A stretch of 8,106 nucleotides of DNA from Pseudomonadota bacterium (GTDB lineage: Bacteria > Pseudomonadota > Alphaproteobacteria > Sphingomonadales > Sphingomonadaceae). How positions within the stretch are numbered: position 1 is the stretch's first letter; every line of letters begins with the position of its first letter. Made by a program: the position numbers and the translations under genes. The stretch covers positions 1 to 8,106 of the forward strand of contig JAEZQR010000209.1 in NCBI GenBank assembly GCA_023413015.1. Reading direction: 5' to 3'. The notes beneath the pieces were generated by a model. The model ran no database searches, had not been told where the DNA came from, and was given only the letters and a program-made list of their open reading frames with translations. Below are positions 1 to 6,751 of the stretch, one piece after another.

Positions 1-293
1 TATTCCGCAGATCACTGGATTGAACAACAAAAAGGGACGCTTCCTTCGGGAGATTCTTATAGCTTCTCGGCCCCATGTTTGTGCGATCTGGACTCCGCCA
101 CGCTGCCTTTCATGGACGCGGAGAATACAATTGCGCTTGCTAGCGCCAGGCTGCGAATCGCGGACAAAAGCGGCAACTTTGCAACAGATATGGAACAATA
201 TTCGGACGCACGCCCGCCAGGCCGTGAAATATCTGTGCGACAACAGTACCAGAGCCATCACTATACAAAAGTGTGAACAGGGGGGCTGCAAGC
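1..293. other. Leader region upstream of the Lrp/AsnC regulator; possible partial reading frame
   Basis: This stretch is clearly less GC-rich than the genes that follow. Frame 1 on the plus strand is open from the window edge to a TGA at 274-276, about 91 codons, so it could be the tail of a gene starting outside the window. Its third codon positions are not strongly GC-biased, unlike the confirmed genes, and I recognise no domain in the translation, so non-coding leader DNA is at least as likely. It also holds a small hairpin (133-146, 5-bp arms GCGCT/AGCGC). A weak -10-like TATACA at 262-267 could serve the regulator, but no convincing -35 accompanies it. Confidence 0.4.
279..285 (+). promoter_or_regulatory. 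Ribosome binding site deciding the regulator start
   Basis: The purine run AGGGGGG lies 8 bases upstream of the ATG at 294. It falls inside the coding frame if the in-frame GTG at 273 were the start, so it argues for the ATG. Confidence 0.6.
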
Positions 294-749
294 ATGCTCG
301 ATGCTACCGACCGCCGTATCCTGCGGGTACTCCAGTCGGATGGTCGCATCACGAACCAGGAGTTGGCCACGCGCTGTGGCATGTCGCCATCGGCCTGCTT
401 CGACCGCCTGAAGCGGCTACGCGATCAAGGCTATATTTCGAGCTTCGCGGCGATGCTCAACCCCAGCAAGCTCGACTGCGCTCTGCTCGTCTTTATCGAA
501 GTGCTTCTCGATCGCACCACCGGGGACACATTCGATGAGTTTGCTGCCGCCATCCAGAATACGCCGGAAGTGCTCGAGTGTCACATGGTGGCAGGGGGCT
601 TCGATTATCTGATCAAGGCGCGCGTCAAGGACATGGCTGCCTACCGGAACTTTCTTGGCACGACACTCGTGAAGATGCCCAAGGTCCGCGAGACACGGAC
701 CTACGCAGTGCTCGAGGAGGTCAAGAGCACGCACGCCCTGCCGGTCTAA
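294..749 (+). CDS. Lrp/AsnC family transcriptional regulator
   Basis: This encodes a DNA-binding regulator of the Lrp/AsnC (feast/famine) family, 151 residues from the ATG, the usual family length. The N-terminus starts MLDATDRRILRVLQ and continues with a winged helix-turn-helix (about residues 5-60; recognition-helix region around MSPSACFDRLKRL). A linker leads to the C-terminal RAM/AsnC ligand-binding domain (about 65-145), with the typical GGFDYLIKARVKDMAAYRNF segment and the closing RTYAVLEEVK strand. Family members form dimers and octamers and usually respond to amino acids. A GTG at 273 would add seven residues, but the Shine-Dalgarno at 279-285 favours the ATG. The gene converges on the receptor/amidohydrolase operon, which is a plausible target if the ligand is an amino acid released by the hydrolases; that link is inference. 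The family call is firm, the ligand unknown. Confidence 0.93.
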   Translation: MLDATDRRILRVLQSDGRITNQELATRCGMSPSACFDRLKRLRDQGYISSFAAMLNPSKLDCALLVFIEVLLDRTTGDTFDEFAAAIQNTPEVLECHMVAGGFDYLIKARVKDMAAYRNFLGTTLVKMPKVRETRTYAVLEEVKSTHALPV

Positions 750-793
750 CGACCAGCAACATCGCTAGCTGGCTGCGCCGCATGATACCGGTA

Positions 794-832
794 GGATCAA
801 TGGCGACACTGAGGTAGCGGCGCCACTGATCC
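794..832. terminator. Large hairpin in the convergent gap, candidate bidirectional terminator
   Basis: Two 12-base arms (794-805 and 821-832) pair with a single A/C mismatch around a 15-base loop. The hairpin lies between the stop of the regulator (749) and the stop of the last amidohydrolase (846), so it would form at the 3' end of both transcripts. Neither strand has a U-tract after it, so it is not a textbook intrinsic terminator. It may protect 3' ends or act with Rho. Confidence 0.4.
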
Positions 833-845
833 ACTCTGCCGCCAA

Positions 846-2495
846 TCACGGCGTCGGCGTGCCTTCCCCGAGGCGACGCTTCTCGGCAGCCACCATGTCC
901 GCCACCTCGGCGAGTAGCTTCTGCGCGTCGTAGACGATGCCGTCCTTGATCGTGAACTTGACGCCGCCGACCCGCTCCTGCTTGTTCGTCGCCGGGTTGA
1001 GGCGCATGTGGCCGGTGCCGTACAGCGTCTTCAGGTTGGCCAGCGGATTCTCGGGCGTGATGACGAGGTCTGCAAGCTTGCCGGCGCGGATCACGCCGAG
1101 CGGCGCATCCTCGCCCCGCGGCTCGTAGAGCGTCTTCGCCCCCCACATGGTTGCCGAGCGCATGACCTCGAGCGGTGTGAAACCGGCTTCGCGCAACAGT
1201 TCGAGCTCTTCGACGTAGGCGAAACCATATACCTTGTAGATGAAGCCGGAGTCGGTGCCGACCGTCACACGGCCACCGATATTCTTGTAGTCGTTCACAA
1301 GCCGCAGGAAACGATCGTAGAATCGCTTCCACGCAAACTCGTTCTCGGTGGTCCAGTCGTAGAAGTAGGAGCCGTGATTATCGCGGGTCGACTGGAAATA
1401 GCTCCACAGCTGCGGCGTCGTATAGCGCGCCTGCCAGTCGGCGTTGCGGGCGCGCATCAGGTCGCGCGACGCTGCATAGATGTTGAAGGTCGGGTCGAAG
1501 GTGACGTGGTTCGCCTTCTGGTGCTGGAGATACTCCTTCCACTCCGGTGAGCCGGGCTCATAGACCTCGTCCCAGATCTCGGCGACCTCGCCGAACCGGT
1601 GCTGCTCATTGTTGTAGTCGTAGTTGGCCGGGAATTTCTGGATCGTGCCGTCCTTCAGCAGCGACTCCATATGCCCATAATAATGGGTGATCGTGTCGAG
1701 ATGCGCATCCCCTGCTTGGCGCCCGTTGAAGTTGGCAACGCCGAGCTGCGATAGATGGGCGGTGGTGCCCATCTTGTTCTTGTGCGCCTCATCGATCGCG
1801 GCGGTGATGACCTCGGGTGTCTCCGCCGGGTTCATGTGGCCGTTGAAGAACTTGATGCCGTCAATGTTGTTCTTGGCAGCCCAGCGCACCCACTCGCGGG
1901 CCCTTTCCGGCGTGTCTACCGGCGCGGTCCAGCCGGAACCGAGCGGCTGATAATTGAAGATGCGGGGGGCTGCGATCTCGTTGCGGGCCGAGCGGTTCTT
2001 CTCGCTGCTGGCGATCGGCGCCGGCGCGAGCGGCACGCCACGCACCGTCGTCACGCCATGCGCGAGCCAGAGCTTATAGGAATAGCTGAGATCCGGCGCC
2101 TTGTCGGCGCTCGAACCATGAACGTGCATGTCGGTAAAGCCGGGCATGACGTACATGCCGGTGGCGTCGATCTCCATGTCGAAGTCGCGCGGTGCCCGCT
2201 CCTGCTTCAAGGGCAGACCTGGCCAGCCGGCTTGCGTGACCGAAGTAATCTTGTTGCCTTCGATGACGATGTCGACCGGGCCGCGCGGCGGGGCGCCGGT
2301 GCCGTCGATGAGCGTCGCGCCGCGGATTACCAGCTTGCGGAACGGGCCCATGCCCTCGCCCGGCTGACGCGCAGGCGCCGGAATGGCACCGGTCAGCACC
2401 GGCTTTACGGGTGCAGCAGCCGGATCGGCAACCGCGGAGCCTGCCATCGAAACCGAGAGCGCGAACGCGCAGATGCCGGCGAAACTCTTCTTCAT
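846..2495 (-). CDS. Secreted metal-dependent amidohydrolase, distal paralogue
   Basis: This is an amidohydrolase-superfamily (imidazolonepropionase/dipeptidase-like) enzyme of 549 residues. Residues 1-23 form a signal peptide: MKK, a hydrophobic core, then a signal-peptidase site ending AVA before DP, which places it in the periplasm. The composite beta-domain follows (about 52-118), then the barrel with its metal ligands: HVH (His124, His126), the probable carboxylated lysine Lys215 in DGIK, His247 in TTAHLS, His271 in TITHYY, and the catalytic Asp415 in GTDSG. These sites match the binuclear Zn peptidase/amidase pattern, so hydrolysis of an amide or ester bond is expected; the substrate is unknown. 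An aromatic-rich insert (about 285-405) makes it longer than common dipeptidase relatives. The start at 2495 is chosen for the signal peptide and a GGGGA 5 bases upstream; the ATG at 2507 would add four residues. It is the last gene of the operon and a close paralogue of the gene at 2585-4276. Confidence 0.9.
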   Translation of the reverse strand: MKKSFAGICAFALSVSMAGSAVADPAAAPVKPVLTGAIPAPARQPGEGMGPFRKLVIRGATLIDGTGAPPRGPVDIVIEGNKITSVTQAGWPGLPLKQERAPRDFDMEIDATGMYVMPGFTDMHVHGSSADKAPDLSYSYKLWLAHGVTTVRGVPLAPAPIASSEKNRSARNEIAAPRIFNYQPLGSGWTAPVDTPERAREWVRWAAKNNIDGIKFFNGHMNPAETPEVITAAIDEAHKNKMGTTAHLSQLGVANFNGRQAGDAHLDTITHYYGHMESLLKDGTIQKFPANYDYNNEQHRFGEVAEIWDEVYEPGSPEWKEYLQHQKANHVTFDPTFNIYAASRDLMRARNADWQARYTTPQLWSYFQSTRDNHGSYFYDWTTENEFAWKRFYDRFLRLVNDYKNIGGRVTVGTDSGFIYKVYGFAYVEELELLREAGFTPLEVMRSATMWGAKTLYEPRGEDAPLGVIRAGKLADLVITPENPLANLKTLYGTGHMRLNPATNKQERVGGVKFTIKDGIVYDAQKLLAEVADMVAAEKRRLGEGTPTP

Positions 2496-2555
2496 CCAAT
2501 TCCCCATCGATCTCGTCCGCCACTGGCAGCCCGGGCGCGTTCGGCTTGATGTAAA

Positions 2556-2578
2556 TGAGGGGGCACGAAGCCCCCTCA
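2556..2578 (-). terminator. Perfect intercistronic hairpin between the two amidohydrolase genes
   Basis: A perfect 9-bp stem (2556-2564 with 2570-2578, TGAGGGGGC/GCCCCCTCA) closes a 5-base loop that reads TTCGT on the transcribed minus strand. It begins 6 bases after the TAA of the upstream amidohydrolase. Only a short TTT follows on the minus strand, so partial termination or 3'-end protection is likelier than complete termination. This would lower expression of the distal paralogue relative to the proximal one. Confidence 0.5.
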
Positions 2579-2584
2579 ACTCAG

Positions 2585-4276
2585 TTAGGGGTGCGGCAGC
2601 CCTTCTTCCGGCATGCCGAGGCGCCGCTTCTCGGCTTTGACCATGTCGGCTACGTCGGCGAGCAGCTTCTTGGCATCGTAGATGATGCCGTCCTTGACGG
2701 TGTAGCTGACGCCACCCACCCGCTCGAGCTTCTGGGTCTGCTCGTTCAGACGCAGGTGCCCGGTGCCGTAGAGCGTCTTGAAGTTCTGGAGCGGGTTCTC
2801 CTTGACGATCACGAGGTCGGCGAGCTTGCCGACGCGGACCATGCCGATCGGCGGCTCGACCACGCCCTTCGGCTCATAGAGCGTCTTCGCGCCGTTCATC
2901 GTGGCTGCCTGGATGACCTCGAGCGGGTGGAAGCCGGCTTCCTGCAGCATCTCCATTTCCTCCGGATAACCGAAGCCGTAGGTCTTGAAGATGAAGCCGG
3001 AGTCGGTGCCGACCGTCACGCGACCGCCCATGTTCTTGTAGTCGTTCACGAGCGCCATGAAGTTCTTGTAGAAGTTCCGCCACTGGACTTCGCGCTTCGT
3101 GGTCCAGTCGAAGAAGTAGGAACCGTGGTTCTCGCGGCTCGACTGATAGAAGCCCCACAGCTGCGGCATCGTGTACTTGTCGTGCCAGTCGGCATTGCGC
3201 GCGCGCATCAGGTCGCGCGACGCCGCATAGATCGTCATCGTCGGATCGAAGGTGACGTTATGCTCGAGCTGCGCCTTCAGATACTCCTTCCACTCGGGCG
3301 AACCCTGCGGATAGATCTGGTCCCAGATGTCGGCGACCTCGGCGAAGCGGTATTGCTCGTCGTTGAAGTTGTAGTCGACGGTGTAGGGCTGCACCGCATT
3401 CTGCTTCAGCAGCGATTCCATGTGCCCGTAGAAGTGGGTGACGGTGCCGAGCCCGGCGTCGCCGGCCTTGCGGGCGTTCATCATCGCCACGCCGTTCTGC
3501 GAAAGGTGGGCGGTGGTGCCGAGCCCGAGCTTCTTGGCCTCGTCGGTCGCGGCCTTGAACGCCTCGGGTCCCTGCTCCGGACCGATGTTGAACTTGATGC
3601 AGTCGATGCCCTGCTTCGCCGCCCAGCGCACCCAAGCGCGCGTGCCTTCCGGCGTGTAGGTCGGCTGCTTGTTCCAGCCTTGGCCGTCACCGACGCGCTG
3701 ACAGGCGAAGATGCGCGGCGCCACGATTTCGTTAGCCGCCGAACGGCGGCGCTCGCTGAGGGAAACCTCAAGTGGTGCAAGATCGACGCCGCGCACCGAG
3801 GTCACGCCGTGCGCCAGCCACAGCTTGTAGGAGTAGCTGAGGTCCGGCGCCTTGTCGGCACTCGAACCGTGGACGTGCATGTCGATGAAGCCCGGCATGA
3901 CGTACATGCCGGTGGCGTCGAGTTCATGATCGAAGTCGCGCGGGGCACGGCCACCCTTCAACGGCAGCCCGGGCGTGCCCGCCTGCAGGATGTCGACGAT
4001 CTTGTTGCCTTCGATGACGATGTCGACCGGGCCGCGCGGCGGGGCGCCGGTACCGTCGATCAACGTCGCGCCACGGATGACGAGCCTGCGGAAAGGTCCC
4101 GCACCCTCGCCCGGCTGGCGCGCAGGCGCCGGATAAGCGCCAGCGCGCGGCTTGACCGCTTCGACCTTCGCGCCCGGCACCACCGGTTCGGCAGTCGTGG
4201 CAGTCGCGGATGCCAACAGGGCAATGGCCGCAGCGCCGTGCAGCAGCATCCCCGCGATATATTTCTTTTCGATCAT
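2585..4276 (-). CDS. Secreted metal-dependent amidohydrolase, proximal paralogue
   Basis: This 563-residue amidohydrolase-superfamily enzyme is about two-thirds identical by eye to its downstream neighbour. A signal peptide (residues 1-29, hydrophobic stretch about 6-24, probable cleavage after TTA before EP) predicts a periplasmic enzyme. The active-site set is complete: HVH (His134, His136), Lys228 in DCIK as the likely carboxylated bridging lysine, His257 in TTAHLS, His281 in TVTHFY, and Asp425 in GTDSG. Hydrolysis of a peptide-like amide or an ester is inferred from the superfamily; the substrate cannot be read from the sequence. The ATG at 4276 is preferred over the one at 4300 because GAGGGAGGG (4282-4290) sits 5 bases upstream and the signal peptide then starts MIEKK. 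It lies 93 bases after the receptor stop in the same operon. The paralogues differ most around the bridging lysine (about 225-240) and just before it, suggesting different substrate preferences. Confidence 0.9.
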   Translation of the reverse strand: MIEKKYIAGMLLHGAAAIALLASATATTAEPVVPGAKVEAVKPRAGAYPAPARQPGEGAGPFRRLVIRGATLIDGTGAPPRGPVDIVIEGNKIVDILQAGTPGLPLKGGRAPRDFDHELDATGMYVMPGFIDMHVHGSSADKAPDLSYSYKLWLAHGVTSVRGVDLAPLEVSLSERRRSAANEIVAPRIFACQRVGDGQGWNKQPTYTPEGTRAWVRWAAKQGIDCIKFNIGPEQGPEAFKAATDEAKKLGLGTTAHLSQNGVAMMNARKAGDAGLGTVTHFYGHMESLLKQNAVQPYTVDYNFNDEQYRFAEVADIWDQIYPQGSPEWKEYLKAQLEHNVTFDPTMTIYAASRDLMRARNADWHDKYTMPQLWGFYQSSRENHGSYFFDWTTKREVQWRNFYKNFMALVNDYKNMGGRVTVGTDSGFIFKTYGFGYPEEMEMLQEAGFHPLEVIQAATMNGAKTLYEPKGVVEPPIGMVRVGKLADLVIVKENPLQNFKTLYGTGHLRLNEQTQKLERVGGVSYTVKDGIIYDAKKLLADVADMVKAEKRRLGMPEEGLPHP

Positions 4277-4281
4277 TATTT

Positions 4282-4290
4282 CCCTCCCTC
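4282..4290 (-). promoter_or_regulatory. Strong ribosome binding site deciding the proximal amidohydrolase start
   Basis: On the minus strand the sequence GAGGGAGGG ends 5 bases before the ATG at 4276. It excludes the longer frame starting at 4300, for which this site would be internal. Confidence 0.65.
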
Positions 4291-4309
4291 GACCGGCCAC
4301 GTGCCGGTC
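4291..4309 (-). other. Perfect hairpin next to the ribosome binding site of the proximal amidohydrolase
   Basis: GACCGGC (4291-4297) and GCCGGTC (4303-4309) form a perfect 7-bp stem with a 5-base loop. It abuts the Shine-Dalgarno at 4282-4290. In the mRNA it would sit directly upstream of the ribosome site, where it could block 3' exonucleases or affect translation initiation. No U-tract follows, so it is not a standard terminator. Confidence 0.45.
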
Positions 4310-4340
4310 CCACAGTTCGCTCTTGGCCGATCAGTAGGGT

Positions 4341-4362
4341 GCCGCCCGCGCATGCGGGCGGC
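4341..4362 (-). other. Perfect GC-rich hairpin after the receptor stop codon
   Basis: GCCGCCCGC (4341-4349) pairs perfectly with GCGGGCGGC (4354-4362) across the 4-base loop GCAT, 7 bases after the receptor TAG. No U-tract follows on the minus strand. It is best read as an intercistronic mRNA-stability or attenuation element that protects or partly ends the receptor message. Confidence 0.5.
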
Positions 4363-4369
4363 CCCGATC

Positions 4370-6751
4370 CTAGAAGCGCCGCAGAACGTTGATGCCGTAG
4401 GTGCGCGGCGGAGCACTGAAAGTCGTCGTCAGCCCACCGGTGTTGGAGCTGCTCGACTTGCTGTTGATAGCTGCCGCGTCGAACAGGTTGTTGATGAACA
4501 GATAGGCTCCCCAGTCGCCGTCGGGCGACTGCACGCCGGCACGCAGATTGGCGAGCTCGTAGGCATCGACCTTGCGGCGAAATACGTCGGCCGGGCTCAG
4601 GGTGCTGTAGGACGAGCTGGTATGCGCCACGTCGAGGCGGGCGAGTCCCTCGATCGTGCTGCTCAGCGGCCAAGTATATTCAGCCGAACCGCTCAAGGCC
4701 CATTTCGGCACGAAGGCCAGCCGGTCTCCCTTGCGGCCGGTCGCAGTCACCACCGTACTGACCTGATCCTCGGACAGGCGAGCGTCGGTGTATCCGAGAT
4801 TGGCGCCAATCGACAGGCCGCTGATGGGGGTCGCCGACAACTCGACCTCGACACCCTCGATGCGGGCAGCGCCGGCGTTCGCGATCAGACCGAACACCGA
4901 TCCTGTACCCGAGGTGCGCGCCGACACCTGCAGGTTATCCCAGTCGATGCGATAGGCGGCAACGTTCAGGTACACGCCGCGCGTCAGCTTCGACTTTACG
5001 CCGGCTTCGTAATTCCAGAGGCTATCCGACGTGTAGGCGGCAAGTGCGGCCGGCAAGCCGATGACCTGGTTCACGCCGCCGGGTCGGAAGCCCTGCGCCG
5101 CCTGGGTATAGAACAGCAGATCGGGAGTTGCCTCCCACGACAGGTTGAACTTGTAGATGAAGCCGTCCTCTTTCGAGCGCGCCTCCTGATACGGAGTAAC
5201 GACCGACGAGTAATGCTCCTGACCGAGGTCGATCTTGCCGCCGACGCGCTTCTTGTACTCATAGTAACGCGTGCCTGCGGTCAACGTCAGGCCGTCCACG
5301 AGCTCGTAGGATGCCTCGGCGAAGGCCGCCTTCTGCTTCAGATAGTCGAAGATCGTCCGGTCGTAGGCGAGATTCGCCGGATTATGAAAGTCGAGCAATT
5401 CGCCGGTGGCAGGATCGGCGACGAGTAGCGTGCTGCGTACGATGGTGTCGCGATCCTCGCTGTACACGCCTACCGTCCAGTTGAACGGACCGTCGCTGGT
5501 CGAGCTGAGGCGCAGCTCGTTCGTCCAGTTCTTCACGCCCTGCGGCTGATAGAGGCTGGAAGCGAACAAGCGACGAGTATCGGTGAGATAGCTCGCAAGC
5601 ATGTTGGCGGAACAGGCGACATTGCGGTTGCGATAGCGCGCGCACCCGGCCGCGTTGTCGCGGCCGATGAAGGTGTCGCTAACGTCACCGACCACAGTGC
5701 GGTCACGATCGAAGTAAGTGGTAACCGCGGTGAGCGACACCGGACCGAAATCATAAAGAATGGTGCCGCTGTAGATGCGGTTTTCGTCATAGTTGCCGGA
5801 CTCGGCCCGGCCGTTCGTGGCATAGCGCTGCCCGGTCTCGAAGATCCAGCGGCTGCTGTCCGTCGCCACTTTCTCGTAGTAGACGGCGGCATCGATGGTC
5901 AGCCGGTCGCTCGGCGTGATGCGCAGCAACGCTCGCCCACCGTAGCTATCGCCATCGTTGATGTCCTTGAGACCCAGCCGGATGTTGTCGACGTACCCGG
6001 CAAAGCGGTTGTAGTTCCCGACGAGGCGCAGCGCGACCTTGTCCTCGGCGATCGGTACGTTGACCATACCATCGAGCGAATAGCCGAGATCGCCGCTCTC
6101 GACGGCCATCAGGTTGGCGTTCACCGCCCCCTCCCAGCGGTCCGCCTTCGGCTTCTCGTAGATCACGCGGACGGTTCCGCCCATCGACCCCGAGCCGTAG
6201 AGCGTGCCCTGCGGACCGCGGAGGATTTCCGCCCGCGCCACGTCGAACAGACGCAGGTCAGGCGTTGACGAAGCCGAGTCGCTCGTGGTGCCCACCGATC
6301 CGCTAACCGGCGACTCATCATAATAGACGCCCACCGTCGGCTCACCCGCTGCGGTGACGCCACGGAGGATGACGCGCCGGTTGCCAGGACCGCTGTCGAC
6401 GATCCGCAGGCTCGGCGTGCTGTTGGTCAGGTTCGTGAAGCTGTAGTTGCCGCCCCTTTCAAGCGAATCTCCAGTCACCGCCGAGATCGCGAGGGGAGTA
6501 TCCTGGAGCTGCGTGCTACGCTTTAGCGCTGTAACGACGATCTCGCCGCCCTCGACCGGGCCAGCCCTGCCAGCGTCGGCAGCCGACTGCGCAGTCGCTT
6601 CTACTGCCGATGGAGCTTCAGTTGTCTGCGCTGTTGCAGCGGCGCTCCAAAGTGTTGCTGAAAATATAACTGCCGCCATCGGCATAAAAGACGAACGCCC
6701 CAATAGTACTGGCAAACGCACATCTGTTGACGACCTTAGAACCGTTACCAT
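4370..6751 (-). CDS. TonB-dependent outer-membrane receptor
   Basis: This 793-residue protein is a TonB-dependent receptor that would import a specific ligand across the outer membrane using energy from TonB-ExbBD. The N-terminus has an unusually long basic region before a hydrophobic signal segment (about 24-41, ending AATAQ). A TonB-box-like EIVVTALKR follows at 70-78. The plug domain (about 80-200) carries RRVILRG and the hallmark RGPQGTLYGSGSMGG (178-192). The rest is a 22-strand-type beta-barrel, and the chain ends GINVLRRF with the terminal Phe typical of outer-membrane barrels. The start at 6751 is supported by GGGAGGGG 9 bases upstream (6761-6768); an internal Met23 would give a conventional signal peptide. 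It is first in an operon with two secreted amidohydrolases, so its ligand is probably their substrate (inference). Nothing indicates a siderophore receptor specifically. Confidence 0.95.
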   Translation of the reverse strand: MVTVLRSSTDVRLPVLLGRSSFMPMAAVIFSATLWSAAATAQTTEAPSAVEATAQSAADAGRAGPVEGGEIVVTALKRSTQLQDTPLAISAVTGDSLERGGNYSFTNLTNSTPSLRIVDSGPGNRRVILRGVTAAGEPTVGVYYDESPVSGSVGTTSDSASSTPDLRLFDVARAEILRGPQGTLYGSGSMGGTVRVIYEKPKADRWEGAVNANLMAVESGDLGYSLDGMVNVPIAEDKVALRLVGNYNRFAGYVDNIRLGLKDINDGDSYGGRALLRITPSDRLTIDAAVYYEKVATDSSRWIFETGQRYATNGRAESGNYDENRIYSGTILYDFGPVSLTAVTTYFDRDRTVVGDVSDTFIGRDNAAGCARYRNRNVACSANMLASYLTDTRRLFASSLYQPQGVKNWTNELRLSSTSDGPFNWTVGVYSEDRDTIVRSTLLVADPATGELLDFHNPANLAYDRTIFDYLKQKAAFAEASYELVDGLTLTAGTRYYEYKKRVGGKIDLGQEHYSSVVTPYQEARSKEDGFIYKFNLSWEATPDLLFYTQAAQGFRPGGVNQVIGLPAALAAYTSDSLWNYEAGVKSKLTRGVYLNVAAYRIDWDNLQVSARTSGTGSVFGLIANAGAARIEGVEVELSATPISGLSIGANLGYTDARLSEDQVSTVVTATGRKGDRLAFVPKWALSGSAEYTWPLSSTIEGLARLDVAHTSSSYSTLSPADVFRRKVDAYELANLRAGVQSPDGDWGAYLFINNLFDAAAINSKSSSSNTGGLTTTFSAPPRTYGINVLRRF

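Noticed and set aside
140..382. An 80-codon minus-strand frame across the regulator start
   Set aside because: It is antisense to the regulator's helix-turn-helix region, with no ribosome site or recognisable domain.
20..538. A 172-codon plus-strand frame overlapping the regulator
   Set aside because: It overlaps the well-supported Lrp/AsnC gene in another frame and its product is low-complexity, Arg/His-rich and without any domain.
1755..2549. A 264-codon plus-strand frame opposite the distal amidohydrolase
   Set aside because: It is an Arg/Ala/Gly-rich shadow of the amidohydrolase, whose metal-binding motifs lie on the other strand.
2555..5428. A 957-codon open frame on the plus strand, antisense to the proximal amidohydrolase and part of the receptor
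   Set aside because: It mirrors the codon bias of the true minus-strand genes, is rich in Arg, Val, His and Asp, shows no domain, and crosses from one real gene to another. The opposite strand carries clear family motifs throughout.
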